Source of the DNA: Asticcacaulis benevestitus DSM 16100 = ATCC BAA-896
GTDB taxonomy: Bacteria; Pseudomonadota; Alphaproteobacteria; Caulobacterales; Caulobacteraceae
Direction of reading: 5' to 3'
Assembly (NCBI RefSeq): GCF_000376105.1
Contig: NZ_AQWM01000001.1
Location: 434,001 to 498,000 of the forward strand
DNA: 64,000 nucleotides
A program made the position numbers and the translations under genes. Shown here piece by piece: positions 38,271 through 47,249 of the stretch. The notes under the pieces were generated by a model. The model was not told the origin of the DNA. It ran no database searches and saw nothing but the letters and a program-made list of their open reading frames with translations. Position 1 is the first letter of the stretch, and every line of letters starts with the position of its first letter.

Positions 38271-38334
38271 GTCTTGAAATCGCCATGCGCAGCGGTCATG
38301 GTCTGGCAATTGAGTACAGGCAGGGATGATGTGC

Positions 38335-38877
38335 ATGACGAAGACATATGTGAAGTCGGTTTGGGCGGCGGTGATCGCAACAGGGCTGGTATCGCTCGGT
38401 TACTCATCTTCCGGTGTGGCCCAGGACAATGCGCCGGCTATACCGGCGCAATGCCTCAATATCGACATTTCTCCTTATACGACGCCTGAAAAGCTGGCGG
38501 TCATCCATGCTGGGTCTTCTGGTGCCAAGGTCACGACGTCTTTCTCGGTCGAAATCGCCGATAATGACGGCACGCGCGAGCAGGGGTTGATGTGCCGCCA
38601 GCAATTGGCGGCGGATCAGGGTATGTTGTTCGAGTTCCAGGACGTGTCTGACCGGAGCTTCTGGATGAAGAACACGCTGATCGGTCTCGACATCATCTAT
38701 ATCGCGCCGGATGGCCGAATCGTTTCGATTCAAAAGAATGCCAGGCCGCTCGATCGTACACCTTTGCCATCCTATGGCGCTGCCAGCGGTGTGCTGGAGG
38801 TCCAGGCCGGGCTCAGCGATAAGCTGGGTCTGAAGGCCGGCGACATCGTTATCCACCCCTTTTTCCATAAGCCTTGA
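38335..38877 (+). CDS. DUF192 family exported protein
   Basis: The 180-residue protein has an N-terminal signal peptide ([24 protein letters not shown]) and then a DUF192 domain: [45 protein letters not shown] and [13 protein letters not shown] at the end. DUF192 proteins are small beta-sandwich proteins of unknown function. I use the ATG at 38335 with AGGGA 8 bases ahead; ATG codons at 38326 and 38329 are alternatives. Confidence 0.85.
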   Translation: MTKTYVKSVWAAVIATGLVSLGYSSSGVAQDNAPAIPAQCLNIDISPYTTPEKLAVIHAGSSGAKVTTSFSVEIADNDGTREQGLMCRQQLAADQGMLFEFQDVSDRSFWMKNTLIGLDIIYIAPDGRIVSIQKNARPLDRTPLPSYGAASGVLEVQAGLSDKLGLKAGDIVIHPFFHKP

Positions 38878-39001
38878 GCCAGAAGCGAGAAAAGTCAGCC
38901 ACTTGTTGATTTTTAGCGATGACGGGGCTTGCGGAGGTCAATCTAAAATGGCATGAAGCGCGCCTCTTCATTGTTGGGCCGCACGGTTCGATGATTGAGT
39001 T

Positions 39002-39078
39002 CGGGGTGTAGCGCAGCCTGGTAGCGCAGCTGTTTTGGGTGCAGCAGGTCGAAGGTTCGAATCCTTTCGCCCCGACCA
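39002..39078 (+). tRNA. tRNA-Pro (anticodon TGG)
   Basis: The 77-base cloverleaf has acceptor arms CGGGGTG and CGCCCCG, anticodon loop TTTGGGT with TGG, T arm AAGGTTCGAATCCTT and an encoded CCA. Confidence 0.95.
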
Positions 39079-39140
39079 TCTCATCGTTGGAAGGACCTTC
39101 ATAGGTTTCAGACATCGGTGTTTGGCAATTATAGATCAGT

Positions 39141-39217
39141 CGGGGCGTAGCGCAGCCTGGTAGCGCGCCTGCTTCGGGAGCAGGAGGCCGGAGGTTCGAA
39201 TCCTCTCGCCCCGACCA
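39141..39217 (+). tRNA. tRNA-Pro (anticodon CGG)
   Basis: The 77-base cloverleaf has acceptor arms CGGGGCG and CGCCCCG, anticodon stem CCTGC / GCAGG, loop TTCGGGA with CGG, and an encoded CCA. It is 62 bases after tRNA-Pro(TGG) and shares much of its sequence, so the pair is likely an old duplication. Confidence 0.96.
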
Positions 39218-39220
39218 TTT

Positions 39221-39256
39221 AAAAAAAGCCGGCCTCATTGAGAGGCCGGTTTTTTT
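39221..39256 (+). terminator. terminator after the tRNA-Pro pair
   Basis: CCGGCCTC at 39229-39236 pairs with GAGGCCGG at 39242-39249 across a 5-base loop. Seven A residues lie before it and seven T residues after it, so it could work in both directions. Confidence 0.92.
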
Positions 39257-39383
39257 AATGTCTGAAAGTGGGTGCAAAGCGGCGACAAGGCTTAGCTTTC
39301 CTCTTTACCCAACCCTGCTTTTGGTAGTAACAGACTGAGGAAGCCTGGGCTCTGACGAATCCATGCCGCTCAAGGAGACATCG

Positions 39384-39689
39384 ATGTTTGCGCGTATTTT
39401 CAAACCTGCCAAAACCGCCATGCAATCCGGCCGCGGCAAGACCCATGACTGGATCCTTGAGTTTGAACCCAAGTCCGCCCGCACACCCGATCCCCTGATG
39501 GGCTGGTCATCATCGTCAGATACCGACGCGCAGGTGCGCCTGACCTTCGAGACCAAGGATCAGGCCATGGCTTTCGCTGAACACCACGGCATTCCTTTCC
39601 GTCTGATCGAACCGGAAGCGCCGCCGAAAATCATCAAGGCCTATGCTGACAATTTCGCTTACGGCCGTCGCCAAAGCTGGACCCACTAA
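39384..39689 (+). CDS. NDUFS4-like complex I accessory subunit
   Basis: The 101-residue protein matches the ETC complex I conserved region (NDUFS4, 18-kDa subunit) found in mitochondria and alphaproteobacteria. It begins MFARIFKPAKTAMQSG, has KTHDWILEFEPKSARTPDPLMGW and the end FETKDQAMAFAEHHGIPFRLIEP followed by YADNFAYGRRQSWTH. It is thought to bind the peripheral arm near the NADH module. I chose the ATG at 39384, with AAGGAGA 6 bases before it, over the in-frame ATG at 39363. The gene lies outside the nuo operon, between tRNA genes. Confidence 0.9.
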   Translation: MFARIFKPAKTAMQSGRGKTHDWILEFEPKSARTPDPLMGWSSSSDTDAQVRLTFETKDQAMAFAEHHGIPFRLIEPEAPPKIIKAYADNFAYGRRQSWTH

Positions 39690-39701
39690 ACGGGCCTCAT
39701 T

Positions 39702-39778
39702 GGCTCCGTAGCTCAACTGGATAGAGCATCCGCCTTCTAAGCGGACGGTTACAGGTTCGAGCCCTGTCGGAGTCGCCA
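39702..39778 (+). tRNA. tRNA-Arg (anticodon TCT)
   Basis: The 77-base cloverleaf starts 13 bases after the NDUFS4-like stop codon. It has acceptor arms GGCTCCG and CGGAGTC, anticodon loop CTTCTAA with TCT, T arm CAGGTTCGAGCCCTG and an encoded CCA. Confidence 0.95.
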
Positions 39779-39827
39779 CTCATCCACATATTGCCTTTAA
39801 CCTCTTAGTGAGGTTGGAGGCACAGAC

Positions 39828-40679
39828 TCAAAGGTCTGGGCGTTCTGATTCGGTTTTGACGACCGGTGTATCCAATATTTCCTGCCCCCATTCCGCCCAT
39901 GAGCCGTCATAGAGTAGGGCCGAGGTATGGCCGGTTTCGTGGAGCGCCAGGCTGATGATGGCGGCGGTCACGCCTGAGCCACAGGTGGTGATAACGGTAT
40001 CGGTGTCGTGCACGCCATGCGCCTGCAGTATCTTGGACAGTTCTGCCTTAGGCTTCAGGGCGCCCTCGCGTATCAGTTCGGCAAAGGGCAGGCTGCGGCT
40101 TCCCGGCATATGGCCAGAGCGCAAGCCGGCGCGCGGCTCAGGTGCGCTGCCATCGAAACGCGCCTTAGGTCTGGCATCCAGAATTGTGTAACCTGTTTCA
40201 TTAAGATGGTTATACAATTCGCTCAAATTCATCGCCTTTTCATCGCGTCGTTGCGGTGAATAGATTGTGGGCACGGGCGTTATAATATCGGCCGAAACCG
40301 GCAAGCCGGCGGCCTTCCACGCCGGCAAGCCACCGCGCAAGATTTGCACCTTGTCGTGGCCCATAAGCTTGAACGTCCACCACACGCGCGCCGCGGAGAA
40401 GAGCCCCTGCCGATCATAGATCACGACATGATCGCTTTCGGAAATGCCCATCGCGCCAATGGCCTCAGCGAATTGCCGGGCGGACGGCGCCATATGTGGT
40501 AGGGCCGAGGTATGATCGCTGATGGCTTCCAGATCAAAAAACCGGGCCGATGGAATGTGGTCCTGCCGAAAGAGCGCGTGCATGTCCGTGCCATCAAGCG
40601 CCCAACTGCCATCGAGTAATTTGACAGCCTGTTTTTCGATAAGGGCGTTCAGGCAGCCGGGTTCAATCTGCGTGGTCAT
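39828..40679 (-). CDS. sseA: 3-mercaptopyruvate sulfurtransferase / rhodanese family protein
   Basis: The enzyme transfers sulfur from 3-mercaptopyruvate or thiosulfate to a thiophilic acceptor through a cysteine persulfide. The 283-residue protein has two rhodanese domains. The first is inactive (about residues 1-130, with DHVVIYDRQG where a catalytic Cys would sit), and the second carries CGSGVTA, the loop typical of mercaptopyruvate sulfurtransferases. I start at the ATG at 40679 with GAGGA ahead. It overlaps the end of the upstream photolyase gene by 17 bases, so the two are co-transcribed. Confidence 0.9.
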   Translation of the reverse strand: MTTQIEPGCLNALIEKQAVKLLDGSWALDGTDMHALFRQDHIPSARFFDLEAISDHTSALPHMAPSARQFAEAIGAMGISESDHVVIYDRQGLFSAARVWWTFKLMGHDKVQILRGGLPAWKAAGLPVSADIITPVPTIYSPQRRDEKAMNLSELYNHLNETGYTILDARPKARFDGSAPEPRAGLRSGHMPGSRSLPFAELIREGALKPKAELSKILQAHGVHDTDTVITTCGSGVTAAIISLALHETGHTSALLYDGSWAEWGQEILDTPVVKTESERPDL

Positions 40680-42153
40680 CTTGTCCTCGTTGTTTGTAAG
40701 CTTCCAGCGCGCGCTGGCGGGCGAAGGCGTGGTCGACGATAGGCTTTGGATAGGCGGTGGAGGGCATCGACGTGTCGCCTGAGCCAAACAGATCTTTTTG
40801 CACTGTCTTGTGGATTCCACCTGTGGAGGGATGTGTATAACCCTGTATATAGCGCGCGCGGTAAATGCCTTGCGGATCGAATTTTTCCGCTTGGGTTATA
40901 GGGTTAAAAACGCGGAAATAGGGGGCGGCGTCGGCGCCGCAGCCCGCCACCCACTGCCAACTGGCCGGATTATTGGCCGGATCGGCATCCACAAGGCAAT
41001 CCCAGAACCATTGTTCGCCACGTCGCCAGTCGATCATGAGGTGCTTGATCAGGAAGGACGCGGCGACCATGCGGACGCGATTGTGCATATAGCCGGTCTG
41101 CCACAACTCGCGCATACCGGCGTCGACCAGTTCATAGCCGGTTTCGCCCCGGCACCAGGCCTTGAAACCGGCATCATCCTGCCGCCATTTAAACGTGTGG
41201 AAATCACGCCTGAAATTGACCTCGTGCAGCCTGGGTTGTTGGCCGAGCAAGCCGTAGGAGAAGTCGCGCCATGCCAGTTCAGCGCGGAACTTGGCGGCGC
41301 CCATGCTCAGGCTGTTATCGGCTCGTACGGCCTTGTCGGTTTCAAGCAGGATACGCTGCGGGCTGATTTCACCAAAGCGCAGGTGGGGCGAAAGATGCGA
41401 GGTCAGGTCGAGATCGGGCCTATCGCGTCCGGAGTCATAATCGCGCAGATGATGCTGCAGAAAGCCGCGCAGCGCCGCTCGCGCCCCTCGTTCGCCTGGC
41501 TTGAAGCGGGCCCCAAAGCCTTTAGACCAGTCTTTTCCGCTTGGTGTCAGCTTCGGCGCAAGGCCCAGAGCTTCGATGGACAGGGATGACGGCCATTTAG
41601 CCGGTGCAGCCCACGAATCAGTTGATGGTTTTTCCGGCAAACGATCAACGTCACAGGCGCCCGATGCCTGAAGCGCCTTGAAATAGGGGGTGAAGACGCG
41701 AAACGGTTTACCTTCCCCGGTTTTGACCTGGTTGGGTTCCGTCAGAAGACTCGTATTCAGGCGGTTAAGCGTGAGGCCTGAAGCCTTCAATTCATTTTGA
41801 AGGTGCAGGTCATGTTCTTCATAGGCAGGGTCAAATGTATGCGAACAAATTATTGTTTTTACTCTATATTTGTTTGCCAGAGACTCCAGAGTGACCTGAG
41901 CAGCGCCGCGCTCAATAATCAATCTTGACCCAAACGAACGCAAATCCTCACCCAAAGCTTTAAGAGAATGGTACAGCCACCATTTCGAAGCCGCGCCTAA
42001 AGGGCGTGTAGCAAGGGTTTCCTCCCATATATAGAGAGGAATAATCGGTTGACCCGTTTTTACTGCCGCTTGAACACAAGCCTGATCCTGAAGCCGCAAA
42101 TCACTGCGAAACCACAGGATGACCGGCGCGGCATGTAAGGGGTTTTCTGTCAT
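40663..42153 (-). CDS. phrB: deoxyribodipyrimidine photo-lyase
   Basis: Photolyase uses blue light and FADH2 to split cyclobutane pyrimidine dimers. The 496-residue protein has the N-terminal alpha/beta photolyase domain (VILWFRSDLRLQDQ) and the C-terminal FAD-binding domain with LRFGEISPQ, AELAWRDFSYGLL, MRELWQTGYMHNRVRM, WRRGEQWFWDCLVDAD and ASWQWVAGCGADAAPYFRVFNP. It is the first gene of a two-gene minus-strand operon with the sulfurtransferase. The glycosyltransferase gene is divergent, with only 53 bases between the starts. Confidence 0.95.
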   Translation of the reverse strand: MTENPLHAAPVILWFRSDLRLQDQACVQAAVKTGQPIIPLYIWEETLATRPLGAASKWWLYHSLKALGEDLRSFGSRLIIERGAAQVTLESLANKYRVKTIICSHTFDPAYEEHDLHLQNELKASGLTLNRLNTSLLTEPNQVKTGEGKPFRVFTPYFKALQASGACDVDRLPEKPSTDSWAAPAKWPSSLSIEALGLAPKLTPSGKDWSKGFGARFKPGERGARAALRGFLQHHLRDYDSGRDRPDLDLTSHLSPHLRFGEISPQRILLETDKAVRADNSLSMGAAKFRAELAWRDFSYGLLGQQPRLHEVNFRRDFHTFKWRQDDAGFKAWCRGETGYELVDAGMRELWQTGYMHNRVRMVAASFLIKHLMIDWRRGEQWFWDCLVDADPANNPASWQWVAGCGADAAPYFRVFNPITQAEKFDPQGIYRARYIQGYTHPSTGGIHKTVQKDLFGSGDTSMPSTAYPKPIVDHAFARQRALEAYKQRGQDDHAD

Positions 42154-42206
42154 GGAGCCTAAATGGAAGCTTGCCTGTTAGGAGCGTCTTGGGCACAAAG
42201 GCTAGC

Positions 42207-42989
42207 ATGGACCAAATCAATCGGACACCCTTAAGCTGCTGTATAATCGCTCATAATGAGGCGGATCGGATAGGTGACTGCATTCGCGGCATCCAGGGGC
42301 TTGTGGACGAAGTGCTGGTCATCGACAGTGGCTCCAGCGATGACACGGTCGCGGTTGCGGAAGGTTTGGGCGCTCGTGTCCTATATCATGCCTGGCCAGG
42401 CTACGGCCCGCAGAAGCGCTACAGTGAAGATTGCGCCACGCATGACTGGATTCTCAATCTCGATGCGGACGAGGTGGTGACACCCGAACTCGCTGCCGAG
42501 ATCAAGGCTTTGCTGCAAACGACACCACCGCTGAAGGCCTACCGGTTCCGCATCCGCAATGTCTATCCGCGCAAAACCAAGCCCAGGCTTTGGGCTGACT
42601 ATCATAATTATGTGCGGCTATATGATCGCCGGGTCGTCCGTTTTCGCGAAAGTCAGGTGCACGACACGGTGGACACCAGACAGGAGACGGTCGGCCAGCT
42701 AAAGGGCCCGGTCATGCACTTCTCGTCGCGGTCCTACGCCCATATCCGCGCCAAACTCGATTCCTATACCAACCTGCAAGCCAAGGTGTTGAAGAAACCG
42801 GCGTGGGCCATCTTCTTGAGGCTGCCGTTTGAATATCCCTTCGTGTTTATACGCTATTTCTTCTTCCGTTGCCATTTTACCGGTGGATGGGATGGCCTAT
42901 ACAGTAGCCACCTGGCTGCCGAAGCGCGCCTTAAGCGCCTGTGGAAAATATTGATGGCGCAAAAAGCAGCGAAGAAAGCGCAAGGCTAA
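42207..42989 (+). CDS. family 2 glycosyltransferase, LPS core type
   Basis: The 260-residue protein is a GT-A glycosyltransferase of the WaaE/KdtX-like branch. It has SCCIIAHNEADRIGDCI, VLVIDSGSSDDTVAVAE, the DxD-like ILNLDADEVVT, and a C-terminal region with a basic and aromatic patch (YPFVFIRYFFFRCHF) likely to touch the membrane. The substrate is probably lipopolysaccharide core or a surface glycan, by family only. I use the ATG at 42207 with AAAGG ahead; a TTG at 42171 is in frame upstream. The stop overlaps the start of the acyltransferase gene. Confidence 0.85.
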   Translation: MDQINRTPLSCCIIAHNEADRIGDCIRGIQGLVDEVLVIDSGSSDDTVAVAEGLGARVLYHAWPGYGPQKRYSEDCATHDWILNLDADEVVTPELAAEIKALLQTTPPLKAYRFRIRNVYPRKTKPRLWADYHNYVRLYDRRVVRFRESQVHDTVDTRQETVGQLKGPVMHFSSRSYAHIRAKLDSYTNLQAKVLKKPAWAIFLRLPFEYPFVFIRYFFFRCHFTGGWDGLYSSHLAAEARLKRLWKILMAQKAAKKAQG

Positions 42990-43909
42990 TGTCAGCGGGT
43001 CATCCTACCTTCATGCAGAAACTGGCCTGGCGATTGGAGGCTCTGCTCTATGACAGCTTTGTCGCGGTGATGCGCGCCTTGCCCGTTGATACCGCGTCAG
43101 ACCTGGGCGGCTGGATCTTCCGAACCTTCGGCCCCATGACCGGGGTTCAAAAAACCGTGCGGCGCAATCTGAAACTGGCCTTTCCTGGCATGCCGGCTGA
43201 CGAGCGCGATCTTTTGATCACCAAGCAGTGGGAAAATACCGGCCGCGCCATGGCCGGGGAGTTTCCGGTGATGGATCGAATCGTGAAGGATCGCAGCCGC
43301 TTTGATATCGAAGGCTTCGAAAAGCTGGAGGCCATCGCCAGCAGCGGCAAGCCGGTCATCTTCATTTCCGGCCACCTGTCGAACTGGGAGATCATGAACG
43401 CGGCCATACTGGCGGCGAAGGTGCCCTATATGATCACCTATCGCGCCGCGAATAATCCTTATGTCGATGCCCGTATCCGCGCCGGTCGCGCGGCTTACGG
43501 TGTGACGATGTTCGCACCAAAAGGCGGCGATGGCGCCAAGGAACTTCTGATCGCGTTGCAAAAAGGCGAGTCGGTCGGGCTGATGAACGACCAGAAGTTC
43601 AATCGCGGTGTGCCGACTCCGTTTTTTGGTCATATTGCAGAAACGGCACCGGGACCGACCAAACTGGCGCAGCGCTTTGGCACCGTGCTGCAGCCCTTGA
43701 CGATTCGCCGTTTGCATAAGGCGCGCTTCCGCGTGACGGTACACGATCCGATCGAGGTTGATGATACCGGCCAGAAGGCCAGGGACATCGAGAGCACAGT
43801 TTGCAAGATCAGTGCTTTCATTGAACAGGCGGTACGCGATAACCCTGAAGAATGGTTCTGGGTCCATAAGCGCTGGCCCAATGACGTTTATAAGGCGTTG
43901 CAGGACTAA
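42989..43909 (+). CDS. lipid A biosynthesis acyltransferase family (LpxL/HtrB-like)
   Basis: These enzymes add a secondary acyl chain to lipid A at the inner membrane. The 306-residue protein has the catalytic HX4E motif in SGHLSNWEIMN, the MTYR-like MITYRAANNPYVD, GLMNDQKFNRG and EEWFWVHKRWP near the C-terminus. A hydrophobic N-terminal segment may anchor it. It starts one base into the stop codon of the glycosyltransferase gene, so the two are coupled and both point to lipopolysaccharide synthesis. Which LpxL paralogue it is cannot be told. Confidence 0.88.
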   Translation: MSAGHPTFMQKLAWRLEALLYDSFVAVMRALPVDTASDLGGWIFRTFGPMTGVQKTVRRNLKLAFPGMPADERDLLITKQWENTGRAMAGEFPVMDRIVKDRSRFDIEGFEKLEAIASSGKPVIFISGHLSNWEIMNAAILAAKVPYMITYRAANNPYVDARIRAGRAAYGVTMFAPKGGDGAKELLIALQKGESVGLMNDQKFNRGVPTPFFGHIAETAPGPTKLAQRFGTVLQPLTIRRLHKARFRVTVHDPIEVDDTGQKARDIESTVCKISAFIEQAVRDNPEEWFWVHKRWPNDVYKALQD

Positions 43910-43987
43910 GGCCTGTTATCAAGGGTCACAAAAAGTGAACCCTGAAGACCTTGCTTTAGGATGGCACGCTCTTAAGCTTGGCCCGAC

Positions 43988-45121
43988 ATGTGGATACAGA
44001 ATGTAATGAAACGCCGGCGTGGTCTGGTGATTGGCGGGGCTATAGCTACTTTTGTGGCGCTCGCCTTGTTGTATCTGCAAAACGACATCCATCGAGATCT
44101 TCTCGATCCCAAGATACCGTTCCCGGTCTATCAGCCGCCACCGGCGCCGGATTACGCCAAAATGGACGCCTGGCATCTCAATCCGGCTCTGGCGAAGTTC
44201 TATGCTGATCCGCGAAAGGTCGATGTTTTCTTCATTCATGCCACCAGCTTCAACGGCGGTAAGTCGTGGTTGGGGGCAACCGGCAGCAATGCTGCGCAGG
44301 AAGATGTGCATCGCATTCAGTTGCCCAACTATGCCGCGCCCTTTGGTATCATGGGGAATATCTATGCTCCCAAGTATCGTCAGGCCAGCCTCTATACCCA
44401 ACTGACGCTGCGCGAAGATGCCCGTGAAGCCCGGCAATTCGCTTACCGCGATGTAGAGGCCGCTTTCCGTGTTTTCCTGAAAAAGCGCCAAGGGGGACGC
44501 GGTTTCGTGATCGTGGGGATCGAACAGGGCGGGGTGCTCGCAGAACGCCTGATCCGCGATATCGTGGCGCCTGATCCCGACCTCAAGCAGCAACTGGTGG
44601 CGGCTTACTTGCTGGAAACCCTTGTGCCGGAAAGTCAGTTCGGGCCGCAAAGCCCGTGGCTGCCGGCCTGTATGTCACGTCAGCAAACACATTGTCTCGT
44701 CAGCTATGTCTCCATCAATTCCGGCCGTCCCGATATAGCGCTTCAGGTGCTGCAAAAAGCCGTTTATTGGGAAGGTGATGAATTGGCAGGGCTGGGATCG
44801 GCCAAGGGGGTTTGCGTCAATCCCTTGCTGGGCGCGGCGTCAAACGAAGAGGTCGCGGCCAGGCATTCTTTAGGCGCCACCAACGCCACCGGGTTGGAAT
44901 GGGGCACAGAACCGCCGTTGAGTCCGCGCAAGGTGTCAGCGCATTGCCTGCGGGGGTTGTTGTTTGTCGATAAGCCGAATTCGCCGTCCTTGCGCGATGA
45001 CGGCACTTGGGAGGGGCAAAGAAAGGTCAATCCTTACAATCTGTTCTACGGTGATCTTCAAGCAGATATTCAGGCGCGCTGGCAGGCTTATCAAGCCCTG
45101 CCTGTGCCGGCGCAGCCCTAA
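43988..45121 (+). CDS. DUF3089 family protein lacking the usual serine nucleophile
   Basis: The 377-residue protein has an N-terminal signal anchor (RRRGLVIGGAIATFVALALLYL) and an alpha/beta-hydrolase-like domain of the DUF3089 family: VDVFFIHATSF, APKYRQASLYT, FRVFLKKRQGGRGFVIVGIEQGG and CVNPLL. In DUF3089 the nucleophile turn is normally GHSQGG or similar; here it reads GIEQGG, with Glu179 where Ser is expected. The catalytic activity may therefore be lost or changed. The start may also be the ATG at 44006 (MKRRRGL). It ends four bases into the convergent recG gene. Confidence 0.8.
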   Translation: MWIQNVMKRRRGLVIGGAIATFVALALLYLQNDIHRDLLDPKIPFPVYQPPPAPDYAKMDAWHLNPALAKFYADPRKVDVFFIHATSFNGGKSWLGATGSNAAQEDVHRIQLPNYAAPFGIMGNIYAPKYRQASLYTQLTLREDAREARQFAYRDVEAAFRVFLKKRQGGRGFVIVGIEQGGVLAERLIRDIVAPDPDLKQQLVAAYLLETLVPESQFGPQSPWLPACMSRQQTHCLVSYVSINSGRPDIALQVLQKAVYWEGDELAGLGSAKGVCVNPLLGAASNEEVAARHSLGATNATGLEWGTEPPLSPRKVSAHCLRGLLFVDKPNSPSLRDDGTWEGQRKVNPYNLFYGDLQADIQARWQAYQALPVPAQP

Positions 45122-47184
45122 TCCTGCTTGTCCGCCAGGTCAGGTCGCCAGTCAAAAAGCTGCTTGAGCACCTCGATGGCCTTGCGGCGCGGCGCTGGCA
45201 AGGCGTCCCCGTGTTGCAGAATATAGACGGCATCGCGCGCCGCCATCGCGATCAGGCTGGTGTGCGCAACCGGATCGACGAAACGATAGTCGGGGAAGCC
45301 GGATTGCTTGGCTCCCAGAATGTCACCTTCGCCGCGCAGTTTCCAATCCATCTCAGCGATCTTGAAGCCGTCCTCGGTGTCACGCAAAAGCTCCAGACGC
45401 GCCTGCGCGTTCTTAGACAGAGGCGTATCGTAAAGCAGGATGCAGGCGCTCTTATCGCGTCCGCGCCCGACACGTCCGCGAAGCTGATGCAGTTGCGCCA
45501 GGCCAAAGCGTTCCGCCTGCTCGATGATGATGATCGACGCGGTCGGCACATCGATCCCGACCTCAACAACGGTTGTGGCGCACAGGATGCGTATTTCACC
45601 GGCGGCAAACCGGCCGATAACCGCGTCCTTGTCTTCCGACGCCATGCGACCATGCACAAGGCCGATCTCTATCCCCATGGCCTCCTGAAGCTCACGATGA
45701 CGCCGTTCGACCGCGATCAGGTCGGATTCCGCGGTATCTTCGACCAGAGGGCAGATCCAGTAGGCTTGGGAACCACTGGCCAGCGCCGCTTTCAGGCGCG
45801 CGATCACATCAGGCAGCCTCTGGCGCGGTAAAACCGCCGTATGGATCGGCTGGCGGCCGGGCGGCTTTTCATCGAGGATACTGAGATCGGCCTCGCCATA
45901 CTGCGTCAGGGCCAGGGTGCGCGGGATCGGCGTCGCCGACATTGACAGATAATGAACGGCATCGCCCTTGGAAAACAGGCGCTGGCGCTGACCGACACCG
46001 AAGCGGTGCTGCTCGTCGATGACGGCCAGTTGCAGGCTCTTGAAATCGACGCCATCCTGAAAGACGGCGTGGGTGCCAAAGATGATCATGACCTCGCCAT
46101 TGGCCACGGCAGCGCGTTTTTCTTCGCGGGCCTTGCCCTTGTCGCGTCCGGTCATGATGGTTGCAGTGATACCCAGAGGCTGCAGAATAGACTGACATTT
46201 CTCATAGTGCTGTCGTGCCAGAATTTCCGTAGGCGCCATCATCACGCTCTGATAGCCGCCCTCTGCCAGATCGATCATAGCCAATAGCGCCACAAGCGTC
46301 TTGCCAGCGCCGACATCGCCCTGGATCAGCCGGTTCATACGATGGCCAGAGCGCAGATCGCCGCGCACATCTTCCAGCGCCCGAACCTGCGCGCCTGTCA
46401 GCCCGAAAGGCAGACTGGCCAGCGCCAGATCTGACCAGGCGCGATAATCAACCACACGGGCGCTCGTGCTTTGTCGGTGCTGTTTCCGGCTTTTAAGCGC
46501 CAGTTGGTGCGCCAGCGCTTCATCATAGGCCAGACGCTGACGCGACGGTGCATCGGGCGACAAATCAAACTCGCCTTGCGGCGCATGGATGGTCTTCAGC
46601 GCTGCATTAAAGGATGGCCATATGTATTTGTCCAATATAGCTTTATCCTGCCATTCCGGTAAATCGAGCAGGGTGGCCAGGGCGGTCTGCGCGAACTTGC
46701 GGATCAGGCGAGACGACAGGTCGTAGGTCGCCGGATAAACAGGTTCGCATGCCGGGATTTCACCAGCCTGCGCCACATCGACCACATAGTCCGGATGCGT
46801 CATCTGAAGATATGAGCCGAACTTTTCGATCTTGCCGCTGATCAGCCGCTTCTCACCAACCGGATGCTGAATCTCGAAGCTGCGGATACGGTGGAAATAG
46901 ACCAGTTGCATTCGGCCGGTATCGTCAAACACCTCTATGCGCTGGGGCGCCTTAGGCGCGGAAGATGGATAGCCGCCGATGGTCACCTCGACCGTCTGAA
47001 CCTCGCCGATTCGTGCCGTGGCGAGTGTTACCAGCGGCCTTTTTATGATCCCCGACGGCAGGAAGAAGGCCAGATCCCGCACATGCGTCCCCACATGGGC
47101 GCTTAAGGAAGGCGCTATCTTGGGGCCGACGCCTTTCAGGCTGGTCACCGGAGAATAGTAGGGAAACAAAATTTCTGGTCGCAT
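45118..47184 (-). CDS. recG: ATP-dependent DNA helicase RecG
   Basis: RecG remodels stalled replication forks and Holliday junctions. The 688-residue protein has the N-terminal wedge/OB domain (TSLKGVGPKIAPSL, FFLPSGIIKRP), Walker A GDVGAGKT, the DEQH box in VIDEQHRFGVGQR, SATPIPRTLALT, VEVGIDVPTAS, the motif LHQLRGRVGRG and the C-terminal SGFPDYRFVD region. I start at the ATG at 47184; an in-frame GTG at 47202 lies closer to the divergent sdhE gene. It forms a repair cluster with mfd. Confidence 0.95.
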   Translation of the reverse strand: MRPEILFPYYSPVTSLKGVGPKIAPSLSAHVGTHVRDLAFFLPSGIIKRPLVTLATARIGEVQTVEVTIGGYPSSAPKAPQRIEVFDDTGRMQLVYFHRIRSFEIQHPVGEKRLISGKIEKFGSYLQMTHPDYVVDVAQAGEIPACEPVYPATYDLSSRLIRKFAQTALATLLDLPEWQDKAILDKYIWPSFNAALKTIHAPQGEFDLSPDAPSRQRLAYDEALAHQLALKSRKQHRQSTSARVVDYRAWSDLALASLPFGLTGAQVRALEDVRGDLRSGHRMNRLIQGDVGAGKTLVALLAMIDLAEGGYQSVMMAPTEILARQHYEKCQSILQPLGITATIMTGRDKGKAREEKRAAVANGEVMIIFGTHAVFQDGVDFKSLQLAVIDEQHRFGVGQRQRLFSKGDAVHYLSMSATPIPRTLALTQYGEADLSILDEKPPGRQPIHTAVLPRQRLPDVIARLKAALASGSQAYWICPLVEDTAESDLIAVERRHRELQEAMGIEIGLVHGRMASEDKDAVIGRFAAGEIRILCATTVVEVGIDVPTASIIIIEQAERFGLAQLHQLRGRVGRGRDKSACILLYDTPLSKNAQARLELLRDTEDGFKIAEMDWKLRGEGDILGAKQSGFPDYRFVDPVAHTSLIAMAARDAVYILQHGDALPAPRRKAIEVLKQLFDWRPDLADKQD

Positions 47185-47249
47185 GGGCTTATCAAGCACC
47201 AAAAATGCTTTATGAGAAGGGCCAGATTGGTTTTCCGGAGTTCAAAGCT

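Noticed and set aside
38849-39277. 142-residue minus-strand frame across the tRNA-Pro genes
   Set aside because: The same tRNA artefact ([24 protein letters not shown]); not a real protein.
43922-43944. Terminator after the lipid A acyltransferase gene
   Set aside because: AGGGTCAC ... GTGAACCCT forms an imperfect stem with a bulge, and no T run follows.
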